A stretch of DNA of 64,000 bases from Thermomicrobiales bacterium (GTDB taxonomy: Bacteria > Chloroflexota > Chloroflexia > Thermomicrobiales > CFX8), in contig JBAOIG010000003.1 of the NCBI GenBank assembly GCA_037045155.1, positions 310,001 to 374,000 of the forward strand. The letters run 5' to 3'. The notes beneath the pieces are model-generated. The model had not been told where the DNA came from. It was given only the letters and a program-made list of their open reading frames with translations, and searched no databases. Made by a program: the position numbers and the translations under genes. This document shows, in pieces, positions 1 to 8,655 of the stretch (position 1 is its first letter; each line of letters starts with the position of its first letter).

Positions 1-3000
1 CCGCCAATACTGCCCTGCGGGAGGCCCTGCGCACCGGCGAGCTGGATAAGCAGGACTACTATCGCCAGCTCCTGCGGACTGTCTACCGGCTGCTGTTTCT
101 CTTCGTCGCCGAGGATCGTGGGGTCTTGCTCGACCCCCGCGCGGACGAGGCGGCCCGCGAGCGCTACAGCGTCTGGTACAGCACCCAGCGATTGCGACGG
201 CTGGCCCAGCGCCGCCGCGGCACGCGCCACGCCGACCTCTGGCAGGGGTTGCGGCTGATCATCGAGCGGTTGGGCAGCGACGATCGGCGAGCCGGGGCTG
301 GCGCTTCCGGCGCTCGGCTCCGGCCTCTGGGCGCAGGCGAGCACGGCGGCGATCAACGGCTGCGAGCTGTCCAATCGCGATCTGCTCGACGCGGTGCGGG
401 CGCTGGCCTTCATCGAGGAGGGCAATGCCCGACGGGTGGTCGACTACCGCAACCTCGGCTCCGAGGAGCTGGGCAGCGTCTACGAGTCGCTGCTCGAGCT
501 GCATCCCCAGGTCGATATCGACACGTCATCGTTCTCGCTGGCGACGGCCGGCGGCAACGAGCGCAAGACGACCGGCTCGTATTACACGCCCAGCAGTCTC
601 ATAGCCGAGCTGCTCGATTCGGCGCTCGATCCGGTCATCGAGGACCGGCTGCGCGAGGCCGGCCCGGACGCGACGGCGCGCGAGGATGCGCTGCTGAATC
701 TGAAGGTCGTCGATCCGGCGGCCGGCAGCGGCCACTTCCTCGTCGCGGCGGCCCACCGGATCGCCAAGCGGCTGGCGGCTGTCCGCACGGGCGAGGATGA
801 GCCATCGCCCGAGGAGACCCGCGCCGCCCTGCGCGCCGTCATCGGCCGCTGCGTCTACGGCGTCGACATCAACCCGATGGCGGTCGAGCTGTGCAAGGTC
901 TCGCTCTGGCTGGAGGCGATGGAGCCGGGCAAGCCGCTCTCCTTCCTCGACCACCACATCCAGTGCGGCAACTCGCTGCTGGGGGCGACCCCGGCCCTGC
1001 TCGAGGGCGGCATCCCGGACGAGGCGTTCACCGCGATCACCGGCGACGACAAGAAGTACGTCTCGGAGTGGAAGAAGCGCAACCGGGAGCAGCGCAAGGG
1101 CCAGCTATCGTTCGACCACGCGCTCGCCAGAGCGCCCTGGGAGCGGCTGGGCAACTTCGCGGCGGCAGTGCAGTCGATCGAGAGGATCGAGGACGCGACG
1201 ATCGCCGGGGTGCGCCAGAAGCAGCAGGTCTGGGAGGAGACGCTGCGCTCCAGCGGTTACGCCTTCTCGAAGCTGTGGGCCGACGCCTGGTGCGCCGCGT
1301 TCGTCTGGAAGAAGACCCGCGAGTGGTCGCACCCGATCACCGAGGCGGAGTTCCGCCGCATCGAGCGGACCCCGCACGCGCTGCACCCGGACTGGCGGGG
1401 CGAGATCGAGCGGCTGGCCGGCCAGTACCAGTTCCTCCACTGGCACCTGGCCTTCCCGGACGCCTTCCGCGTCCCCGGCCCCAACGAAGACCCGGACAGC
1501 GAGCAGACCGGCTGGATCGGCGGCTTCGATGTCGTGCTGGGCAACCCGCCGTGGGAGCAGATTTCAAGCTCGCAGGAGAAGGAGTTCTTCGCGCATGACG
1601 CCGGCCAGACATCGCCAATGTCTGCGCAACGCATGCGCGCCCGGGACAAGATGATCGAACGATTGCTGCAGCTGGCGACGGGAGACGCGCCGCTCTACGC
1701 CGCGTTCCAGGATGCGAATTGCGACAAGCAGCGGGCGAGCCAGCCATTTCGTCCGCGCGACCGGTCGCTATCCGCTGACTGGCCGCGGCGACGTTCGAAC
1801 ACGTACCGCGCTCTTCGCCGAGTCGAACCGGACGATCCTGTCTCCGATCGGGCCGCTTCGGCATGCATCGTGCCGACCGGCATCGCCACCGACGCGATCG
1901 ACGCAGTACTTCTTCCGCGACCTCATGGACACCGGCACACTGGCCAGTCTCTATGACTTCGAGAACCGCAAGCGCGGATCTTCCCGGCAGTTGACAGTCG
2001 CGATGAAGTTCTGCCTGCTGACGATCACCGGCCCGGGCCGGCCGGCGACCGGCGGCGCCGACTTCGTGTTCTTCGCGCTGGCGACCGAGGACCTGCGGGA
2101 CGACTGGCGGCGCTTCACCCTCTCGGCGGCCGACATCGCCCTGCTCAACCCGAACACCCGCACCTGCCCGATCTTCCGCTCGAAGCGCGACGCCGAGCTG
2201 ACCAAGTCGATCTACCGCCGCGTGCCGGTGCTGATCGAGGAGGAGCCGACGTGATGAAGGAAACCCGTGGGGCAGTTCACGCTCGATGCTGATGTTCCAC
2301 GATGGCAATACGACTCGGCAGCCTCTGTTCTGCACTCGCGAGGAGCTGGAGGCGCAGGGCGGACGGCTGGAGGGCAACGTCTTCGTCATGCCGGCCGGCG
2401 AGCGGTATTTGCCGTTGTACGAGGCGAAGATGATCCATCAGTTCGATCACAGGTGGGCGACGTACAAGGGCTTGGACTCTGGCGACGTCCCGCAAGATGA
2501 CAAGCGCCGCCCGGAGTGCGCCGCACTCCCAAGGTATTGGGTGCTTCAAAGCGACGTGGTCAATCGCGTGCCGGGTGATTGGCGTACGTGGGTGGCTTCT
2601 GGGTATGGCGGGATATCTGTCGAATACAACGAACGAGCGAACCGTTATCGGGACTATTGTCCCTATGGTTGGAGTTGGGCACACGATGCCGTCGATCATG
2701 TTGAGTGAGCTCAATCGACTCATTTCAGCACCTGTCTGTCAGGTCAATCTCTCGGCACTCGTATGCCCTTGACTTACGTTAGCACGGCAGAAGCTTGGAG
2801 GAACACATCGCTCACGTACTGGTCTATTCGAAACAGTTTGCCTGCTATTCCACCAGCTATGTATACTCGCAGGCAGTGTTCGGAGTGGCATCCCGGCAGT
2901 GCCGTATAGCCGATTGGCTCGCTCGCCCGCGTCCTCGAACTCACCTACACTGCTTGGGACCTCGAACCCTTCGCCCGCGACTGCGGCTACGACGGCCCGC

Positions 3001-3323
3001 CGTTCCGCTGGGACGAGGAGCGCCGCTTCCTGCTACGCTGCGAGCTGGACGCCGCCTACTTCCACCTCTACGGCATCGACCGCGACGACGTCGACTACAT
3101 CATGGACACGTTCCCGATTGTCAAACGCAAGGACGAGGCGGCCCACGGCGAGTACCGCACCAAGCGGGTCATCCTCGAGATCTACGACGAGCTGGCCGAG
3201 GCGACGCGCACGGGTATCCCCTACCAGACCCGCCTCGACCCGCCGCCGGCCGACCCCCGCGTCGCCCACGACGCCTCGACGCGGCCGGCCTGGCTCGACG
3301 TAGGCGCGACGCGCGCGGGGTAG
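1..3323 (+). pseudogene. Decayed Eco57I-type restriction-modification DNA methylase (5' end outside window)
   Basis: The plus strand carries one methylase scattered over all three frames. Frame 3 holds the N-terminal part up to about 280, then frame 1 continues to about 1705 with the S-adenosylmethionine motif DPAAGSGHFL and the catalytic adenine-methylase motif NPPW. Frames 1, 2 and 3 then alternate through GRYPLTGRGDV, CIVPTGIATD, LNPNTRTCPIF, RYLPLYEAKMIHQFDHRWATY, NERTVIGTIVPMVGVGHTMP and the C-terminal RRFLLRCELDAAYFHLYG, ending at 3323. At least six frame changes plus in-frame stops (2252, near 2771, near 2906) are present, so no full-length product is possible. Intact relatives are combined N6-adenine methylase/restriction proteins of more than 1,000 residues. 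A DISARM-type methylase is an alternative, but no partner genes are visible. Confidence 0.85.
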
Positions 3324-3529
3324 CGCGCAGCGCACAACGTAACGACACGGCGCAGGTGAGGTCGACGCGCCGGCCGCGCCCGACCGCGAAGCCCTCGTGG
3401 ATTGCGCCGTGCGCAACTCCGGTCTGTGCGCCCACCTCGGCGACTTCATCGGCGCCCTGTACGGCCGCGTCGCCCCTGCCATCTGTCTTGACCGCAGTGA
3501 ATGTGTCCGGGGTACGCGAACCCGTTTCT

Positions 3530-3612
3530 CTGTCATGTCGAGCACAGCGAAACATCCGTCCTCCCTGCTTTCAGACAGGAAAGCGGATTCTTCGCTCCGC
3601 TCAGAATGACAG
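3530..3612. repeat. REP-like imperfect inverted repeat, copy A
   Basis: The left arm starts CTGTCATGTCGAGC and the right arm ends GCTCAGAATGACAG. The reverse complement of the right arm reads CTGTCATTCTGAGC, so the arms pair over about 30 bases with mismatches. The TGTCATnCTGAGCnnAGCGAAG pattern is a common class of bacterial intergenic repeat. Confidence 0.75.
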
Positions 3613-3716
3613 AACCGGTGGCACCACCAAGTGGGCTGCCAACGTCAACGTGGCACATACTGCTCCGACCAGCGTGATGTGTCCTGTACTGTGGTGCGAC
3701 AGCCACCCCGGCCGTT

Positions 3717-3804
3717 TGTCATGCTGAGCCTCAGCGAAGCATCTCCTCATGCTGGATGCATTCAGACGCAGGAGAGATCCTTCGGCTGCGGCCTCAGGAT
3801 GACA
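3717..3804. repeat. REP-like imperfect inverted repeat, copy B
   Basis: The left arm is TTGTCATGCTGAGCCTCAGC and the right arm ends in GCCTCAGGATGACA, which pairs with it imperfectly. It lies 104 bases after copy A. The flanking sequence upstream (from about 3635, GGCTGCCAAC) is repeated in degenerate form at about 3817, so a larger unit seems to have duplicated. Confidence 0.75.
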
Positions 3805-3881
3805 AGGTGCGGGGAGGCTGCCAACCTGACACATCATGCTAGTCACTGTAATACGGTGGTGCGGCAGGCACCCCTTCGATC

Positions 3882-3915
3882 TGTCATCCTGAGGCCGCAG
3901 CCGAAGGATCTCTCC
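3882..3915. repeat. REP-like repeat, single arm C, exact inverted copy of 3771-3804
   Basis: These 34 bases (starting TGTCATCCTGAGGCC) are the exact reverse complement of 3771-3804, separated by 77 bases. A perfect 34-base inverted match is much better conserved than the arms of copies A and B, which suggests a recent duplication or inversion. Confidence 0.8.
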
Positions 3916-4328
3916 CGCGCGACGTTCTGGTACGAGTACAAGTTCACCGTTCGGGCGATTGAGAATCTGGGCTATACGGATGTCCGGGAACGCGTCTCGT
4001 TTGGTGATTTCCTCGGCTTCAAAGCCGAAGCGCCAACGTCGATCAGTCGCCGGGGCAAGGAGTACGCCAACGAATCCGGTGGGCGCGGCGAGAGCTACCT
4101 CCTCTGGACCGTCGAGGCTGCTGTTGCTGCCTGGGCAGGTCGCTGGGGCTGGCGTCGCGGGGTGCGGTTCGTCTATTCGCAGTCGAGCTGAAGCTGAAGC
4201 AGGAAGCGGCAGACCGTCTCGCGCGGCTTCTGGGGAGCTGGATCCGGCGCGATGCAACCTTCGCGCAACCTTGAGGGCATAGAATCCGGTGTTTTCTGCG
4301 TCCACAAGCCATAAAATCGAAGCTGTCG

Positions 4329-4411
4329 TGCCGAAGGTGGGAGTCGAACCCACACGACCTTGCGGTCAGCGGTTTTTGAGACCGCCGCGTCTGCCATTCC
4401 GCCACTCCGGC
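4329..4411 (-). tRNA. tRNA-Leu(CAA)
   Basis: Read on the minus strand, the gene folds as a class II (long variable arm) tRNA. The acceptor stem GCCGGAG pairs with CTTCGGC (one G-U), followed by discriminator A. The anticodon stem GCGGT/ACCGC encloses the loop CTCAAAA, giving anticodon CAA. The T-arm contains GGTTCGACTCC. The 3' CCA is not encoded. The long variable arm and the A discriminator fit leucine. The 3' end points towards the decayed methylase region. Confidence 0.93.
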
Positions 4412-4432
4412 CTGGGTCGGGCGCGAAGGTGA

Positions 4433-4460
4433 AGTATACCGGATAATCGGGATCTGTTAG
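4433..4460 (-). promoter_or_regulatory. Probable sigma-70 type promoter of tRNA-Leu
   Basis: On the minus strand CTAACA (4460-4455) and TATACT (4438-4433) are separated by 16 bases, matching the -35 and -10 consensus at four and five of six positions. The predicted transcription start is near 4426, about 15 bases before the mature tRNA. Confidence 0.6.
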
Positions 4461-4526
4461 AGTGCGCCCACGCGCGCTGCGGCGCGTGGAGCGCGGTCAT
4501 CCGTCCCAACTGCTCGAGGTCTGCCC

Positions 4527-5027
4527 GTGCCATACCAGCCCCGCGCCCGCTCCGAGCTTGCGATGGCCTATCGCGGTGGCGGAGGGAACGACATCTTCGC
4601 GGTCAATCCACTGCGCCGTTCGGCCTGGATCGTCGGGGTCTCCTGGGCGCTGATCCTCGGGCCGGCCTGGCTGCTCGACGGCGACGCTCAGTCGGTGATG
4701 CTGATCGCTTTTGGCTGGCTGGCGATGACTGGCATCGTCATGGTGACGCCAGTTCTGATCTGGTGCCTCGTCGAAGAAGGGGTCAAGGCCGTCCGTCGCC
4801 GGCGCGATCCCACGACCGAGCTGCTCGACCTGAGCCCGCGCGCCGTCAATCTGCTGCGCCGGCACGGCTTCGAGACGATCGCCCAGGTCGAGCGGACGCC
4901 CGACTCGACGCTCGCCCTGCTCTCCAACATGGACGCCAGCGCGATCCGCGAGATCCGTCGCGCGGTCAGCATCTGGCGCTACCAACGCTGGCAGGAGCGC
5001 GGCTTCCCCGCCGACGATCTGCCGTAG
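4527..5027 (+). CDS. Membrane protein with RNA-polymerase-alpha-CTD-like helix-hairpin-helix domain
   Basis: A 166-residue protein of unknown function. Residues about 33-50 and 57-80 are hydrophobic and look like two membrane helices, followed by a basic KAVRRRR stretch. Residues about 98-150 (LLDLSPRAVNLLRRHGFETI onward) resemble the C-terminal domain of the RNA polymerase alpha subunit, a helix-hairpin-helix module that binds DNA or protein. The GTG start at 4527 is chosen because GAGGT lies seven bases upstream; ATG at 4563 is an alternative. It is flanked by tRNA-Leu on one side and a hairpin-rich intergenic region on the other. The domain call rests on motif resemblance only. Confidence 0.65.
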   Translation: MPYQPRARSELAMAYRGGGGNDIFAVNPLRRSAWIVGVSWALILGPAWLLDGDAQSVMLIAFGWLAMTGIVMVTPVLIWCLVEEGVKAVRRRRDPTTELLDLSPRAVNLLRRHGFETIAQVERTPDSTLALLSNMDASAIREIRRAVSIWRYQRWQERGFPADDLP

Positions 5028-5098
5028 CGTCGTCGTTCGAGTTGCTTACTTTCGTTCGCGAACGATATGCGCGCGCGTGTTTCAGGTGGTTGGTCCGT

Positions 5099-5128
5099 CC
5101 TGATTCCCGAAAGAGATCGGGAATCAGG
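5099..5128. terminator. Perfect 11-bp inverted repeat after the 4527 gene
   Basis: CCTGATTCCCG and CGGGAATCAGG flank an 8-base loop. It lies 72 bases after the stop codon. There is no T-tract on the plus strand, so it could be a weak terminator or a structural repeat rather than a classical intrinsic terminator. Confidence 0.4.
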
Positions 5129-5180
5129 CTACCGCGCCCGCGGGTCGCGGATCGGCGTGGGAGGGGCGTCTGCGGACGTC

Positions 5181-5200
5181 GGACAGGCCCGGGCCTGTCC
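5181..5200. repeat. 20-bp perfect palindrome in the convergent intergenic region
   Basis: GGACAGGCCCGGGCCTGTCC is its own reverse complement. It sits between the 4527 gene (plus) and the end of cofE (minus), where a bidirectional terminator would be expected, but there is no T-tract. It may be a dispersed palindromic repeat. Confidence 0.5.
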
Positions 5201-5232
5201 CTACGCACCCCTCATCCCCTCGTCCCCCGCCA

Positions 5233-5988
5233 TCACCGGAACATGTCGCGGTCGGGGTCCATGACGAGCTCGGAGGCGGCGCCATCGGCGGGGGTGAAGC
5301 CGTAGCCGCGGATGAGGGCGACGGGCCGGGCGTCGACTTTGCCGGCCAGCAGCTCGGCGGCCGCCGCCAGCTCGTCCGCGACCGCCATGACGCTGACGCG
5401 CAGGTCGTAGCCGTAGGGGTCGGTGACGCCGCGGTAGTCGGCGAAGGGGCTCATGCCGGCGACGCCAACGGCGATGTTGACGATGCCCTTGCGCCATGGC
5501 CGGCCGAACGAGTCGCTGATGATGACCGCTGGCGCTGCGCCGAACCGCGCCTGGATGCCCGCGCGGATCGCCCGCGCCGAGGCGTCCGGGTCCAGCGGCA
5601 ACAGGCAGACGATGTGGTCGCCCGGCACGTTCGAGGCGTCGACGCCGGCGTTCGCGCAGACGAAGCCGTGGCGTGTTTCGCAGATCAGCACCCCGCGATC
5701 CATCCGCACGATCCGGGTGGCCTCGCGCAGGACAACCTCGACCTGGCGGGCATCCTTGTCCCAGCGCTCGGCCCAGACGAGGGCAAACGGTGACGGCTCG
5801 ATCGTGGCGAGGTCGACGAGTCGCCCTTCGGCTTTCGAGACGATCTTATGGGTAACGACCAGCACATCGCCGTCGAGCGGAGTCAGGTTACTGGCCTCCA
5901 GCGCGTCGCCGATTATCGCGTTCAGATTGTCACCGGGGCGTACTTCGGGGATGCCGTCCAGTCCGTAGAGTCGGATTTCGCTCGGCAT
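5233..5988 (-). CDS. cofE: Coenzyme F420-0:L-glutamate ligase
   Basis: A 251-residue protein matching the single-domain CofE family. It adds gamma-linked glutamates to coenzyme F420-0 using GTP, in the cytoplasm. Recognisable family segments are the N-terminal PEVRPGDNL, the DGDVLVVTHKIVSKAEGR stretch, the LICETRHGFVCANAGVDASN region and ISDSFGRPWRKG, which carry the metal- and nucleotide-binding residues. There is no fused nitroreductase-like C-terminal domain as in actinobacterial FbiB. It is the last gene of a minus-strand run, 35 bases after the second ABC permease. No other F420 biosynthesis gene is in the window. Confidence 0.9.
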   Translation of the reverse strand: MPSEIRLYGLDGIPEVRPGDNLNAIIGDALEASNLTPLDGDVLVVTHKIVSKAEGRLVDLATIEPSPFALVWAERWDKDARQVEVVLREATRIVRMDRGVLICETRHGFVCANAGVDASNVPGDHIVCLLPLDPDASARAIRAGIQARFGAAPAVIISDSFGRPWRKGIVNIAVGVAGMSPFADYRGVTDPYGYDLRVSVMAVADELAAAAELLAGKVDARPVALIRGYGFTPADGAASELVMDPDRDMFR

Positions 5989-6023
5989 GTCAGCGCGTCT
6001 CCCTCACTTGTCGTTACGATCAG

Positions 6024-6782
6024 CTATTCCAGGTTCATTGTTCGCAACCGCCAGGAGGTTGCGACGATGGCGAGTGCTGTCAGCACGAGCAACGTGACGA
6101 TCGCGGAGATGAGCCGGTTCGGGTGGTCCATCGTGGCAGCCGGGTCGTTGGCTAGCCGAACGTAGATCGACTCGACGAAGTGCCGCACGCTGAGCAGCCG
6201 GACGCCGGGAATGAAGCGGCTGAACGTCGTCTCCCAGAGCAGGGTGTAGATGATGCCGGCCAGCAGTGCTCGTGAAATGAGGAGGCTTAGCAGAAGGAAC
6301 AACGCGCCGTAGGCAAGGACCGCGAACATCTCTGCCACCAGCATCGCGATGAGCATGCCCAGCTCCCCGCCGGCCTCGCCGCGCATGACAATCACGAACC
6401 CGATCGTCGTCCCTGCCCAGAGAAGCAGCGTTGCGACCACTGCGACCGCGAGCAGCTTCTCCAGCACGATCCTCATCCGCGTCTGCGGCTTGAGGACGAG
6501 GTAGACCATCGTGCGGTCTTCGACCTCATTGCCGAGCGCGCTGGTGGCGAGAATCAGAATCGCGAGGGGCAACACCGTCGGCGCGACGCCGTGGGTAAAC
6601 AGGTTGTTGGCAAACGTCACCCGGTCGATCGTCGGCTGGCCGATCAGATAGATCAACGCGAAAACAACCGGCACCGCCGCGAAGAGCGCGACGACGCGAA
6701 CTGCATTGCCATGGGCGAGCTGGCGGAGCGTCAGTGTGGCGATCGGCACGGTTGACCGCGCCCCGTGAGTCGTGCCAGCCAT
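6024..6782 (-). CDS. ABC-2 type exporter permease (second system)
   Basis: A 252-residue integral membrane protein with about six hydrophobic helices, at roughly residues 30-50, 65-85, 110-132, 140-172, 176-185 and 225-243. The segment ATSALGNEVEDRTMVYLVLK is typical of ABC-2 family permeases, where it lies between the second and third helices. Its ATG overlaps the stop codon of the ATPase upstream (ATGA), which argues for translational coupling and a cognate ATPase-permease pair. The substrate cannot be told from the sequence. Confidence 0.8.
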   Translation of the reverse strand: MAGTTHGARSTVPIATLTLRQLAHGNAVRVVALFAAVPVVFALIYLIGQPTIDRVTFANNLFTHGVAPTVLPLAILILATSALGNEVEDRTMVYLVLKPQTRMRIVLEKLLAVAVVATLLLWAGTTIGFVIVMRGEAGGELGMLIAMLVAEMFAVLAYGALFLLLSLLISRALLAGIIYTLLWETTFSRFIPGVRLLSVRHFVESIYVRLANDPAATMDHPNRLISAIVTLLVLTALAIVATSWRLRTMNLE

Positions 6783-7777
6783 CAGCCGCGCTCCACAACG
6801 TAGGCAAAGACGCTGGCCAGCGACTCGTCGAGGGCCGCTACCTCATAGAGGTGCACGTCCTGGCGCTTGGCGATGGCCGGCGCCAGCCGGTAGAACGCGC
6901 GCACGTCGGCCGTTTCGACGACCAACGCAGGCGGCAGGTCTCCGGTCACAGGCTCGAAGCGGACGCTCAACACAACCGGGGTCTGGACGAGCGCAGCCGC
7001 CAGCTTGCGTGGGTCGCTCGCTCGTAGCCGCACGGCTCGGGCGTGCTCGTCCATCCGGTCGCGGATCGCGTGGAAGTTGCCGGCGGCGGCGAGCTTGCCG
7101 CGATTGATGACGAGAATACGGTCGGCGAAGCGTTCAACCTCGTACAGAATGTGCGACGAGACGATCACGGTCTTCCCCTGCCGGCCCAGCGCCTGAATCA
7201 GCTCGATCAGCCGCGCTCGCTGGAGCGGGTCGGTCCCGTTCAGCGGCTCGTCCATCAGCAGCACGTCGGGATCGTGGACTAGCGCGGCCGCGATCTTCGT
7301 CCGTTGACGCATGCCTTTGGAGTAGCCGCGTAGCGGGCGGTCGGCGTCACCGAGCAACTCGACTGTCGCCAGCGCCTGATGGGCGGCGCCGGAGGGATCG
7401 TCCATCTTCTGGAGAACTGCGTTCAGCTCGACGAACTCGCGTCCGGTCAGAAATGGGTAGAGCGCTTCCTGTTCTGGCGCCATTCCGACGTGGCGGTAGA
7501 GCTCGACATCCCCGCGTGCCGGCCGGCCCAGAATGCGGATCTCGCCTTGCGAAGGCGCCAGCAATCCGGACAGCATCTCGAGCGTGGTGGACTTTCCCGC
7601 CCCGTTCGGCCCCAGCAACGCTGTGACACCCGGTTCGACGTGAAACGAGATATCCGAGACCGCGACTACATCGCCGTACCATTTCGACAGGTTCCGAACG
7701 ACGACGGTGGCATTCGGCGGCGCTTCCGGCGTTGTGTCCGGGCCAGGTGGTCTGGCTTGTGTGACGCTTGTCTGCAC
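6782..7777 (-). CDS. ABC transporter ATP-binding protein (second system)
   Basis: A 331-residue ATPase with Walker A GPNGAGKST, signature YSKGMRQRTKIA and Walker B VLLMDEPLNGTD, followed by the H-loop SSHI. The signature motif (YSKGMRQR rather than LSGGQ) is usual for drug/sodium exporter ATPases of the CcmA/NatA type. The C-terminal ~90 residues form the regulatory extension seen in ABC-2 exporters. The GTG start at 7777 is chosen because GGAGGAG lies five bases upstream and the preceding permease ends just before it at 7780; a longer open frame upstream is only an overlap of that permease. Four genes in this run are within 12 bases of one another. Confidence 0.88.
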   Translation of the reverse strand: MQTSVTQARPPGPDTTPEAPPNATVVVRNLSKWYGDVVAVSDISFHVEPGVTALLGPNGAGKSTTLEMLSGLLAPSQGEIRILGRPARGDVELYRHVGMAPEQEALYPFLTGREFVELNAVLQKMDDPSGAAHQALATVELLGDADRPLRGYSKGMRQRTKIAAALVHDPDVLLMDEPLNGTDPLQRARLIELIQALGRQGKTVIVSSHILYEVERFADRILVINRGKLAAAGNFHAIRDRMDEHARAVRLRASDPRKLAAALVQTPVVLSVRFEPVTGDLPPALVVETADVRAFYRLAPAIAKRQDVHLYEVAALDESLASVFAYVVERG

Positions 7778-7779
7778 GG

Positions 7780-8655
7780 TTACTCCTCCGCAAGGTAGCG
7801 TCGCTGCATGATCAGCCCCGCGGCGATGACGGCGGCAACGACCCCGACCAGATAGGCCGGCCCGACCAGATTGCCGATGGTGCTTCCCGAACCACCCAGC
7901 AGCCAGCCGGTGATCGACTGGACCAGCTCGATCGGGCTGATCAGCACAATGTAATCGCGCAATGTCCCGCTCGTCGCGTCGAACAGCGCGTTCGTGATCG
8001 CGGTGATGAGAAGAATGCCGCCGATGAACACAGCGCTGGCGATCCCTTTTCGGTCCACCAGCGCGGCGACGGCCAGGCCGATGGCGGTGTAATAGACGCA
8101 GATGATCGCGCCCCATGCGATGATCCGACCAAGGTCGCCGAGGTGGTTTCCGAAGTAGCTGAGTGGGTTGTCGGCCAGCAGCACCTTGGCGATGAAGAGC
8201 AGCAGCTGCGGTCCGAATGCGATCGTCGCCATCAGTATGATCATCGCTGCGATCTTGGCCAGCAGATAGTTGACCGGGGTGATTGCGCGCGCGAAATACA
8301 GCGCCAGCACATTCTCGCGACGGTCGTCGGAGAGCATCTCCGGCGCCAGGCCCGCTGCGAAGATCAGCAGTGCCATCGAGATGAACCCGGCCAGGCTGCC
8401 ATAGCTGAAGTTGACCTGGGTTGGCAGGAAGGCGAGGATCCCGGCGACGATCAATGCCGGCGAGTAGGCGGCGACATACAGCAGCGCCGGCATGATCTTC
8501 GATGTCCAGCGCTTTCGAATGCCCAGCCCACGTTTCATCGACCAGACGATCAGCGCGCGAATCGCATGGGCGCGACCGAGTCGCTCCCCGTCGTAGTGCT
8601 TGTAGCCCAGGTCGTAGACCTCGCCGTAGGGCTGGCCGGCCGATTCAGCTGGCAT
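7780..8655 (-). CDS. ABC-2 type exporter permease (first system)
   Basis: A 291-residue membrane protein. The first ~50 residues are cytoplasmic and polar (GQPYGEVYDLGYKHYDGERL), followed by about six membrane helices. The segment GLAPEMLSDDRRENVLALYF is the cytoplasmic loop typical of ABC-2 permeases. The ATG at 8655 is chosen because the open frame upstream runs antiparallel to coding sequence and lacks family resemblance; it overlaps the 3' end of the ATPase gene by 11 bases. It probably pairs with the ATPase at 8645-9616. Substrate unknown. Confidence 0.82.
   Translation of the reverse strand: MPAESAGQPYGEVYDLGYKHYDGERLGRAHAIRALIVWSMKRGLGIRKRWTSKIMPALLYVAAYSPALIVAGILAFLPTQVNFSYGSLAGFISMALLIFAAGLAPEMLSDDRRENVLALYFARAITPVNYLLAKIAAMIILMATIAFGPQLLLFIAKVLLADNPLSYFGNHLGDLGRIIAWGAIICVYYTAIGLAVAALVDRKGIASAVFIGGILLITAITNALFDATSGTLRDYIVLISPIELVQSITGWLLGGSGSTIGNLVGPAYLVGVVAAVIAAGLIMQRRYLAEE

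Larger units (their letters stand above)
3324..4328. other. Non-coding stretch with REP-like repeats, no recognisable gene
   Basis: About 1 kb between the methylase relic and tRNA-Leu. It contains short open frames in several registers but none has a ribosome-binding site or a recognisable domain. An open stretch at about 3916-4191 on the plus strand reads as an ordinary-looking peptide (FGDFLGFKAEAP region), which I could not assign to a family; it may be another gene remnant. The rest is repeat sequence, listed separately. Confidence 0.6.

Noticed and set aside
1..3323. Part of a BREX or DISARM defence island
   Set aside because: Only one decayed methylase is present; no helicase, phosphatase or other partner gene is in the window.
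3397..3609. Short plus-strand open frame after the methylase relic
   Set aside because: No start signal or family match; its second half is REP-like repeat sequence.
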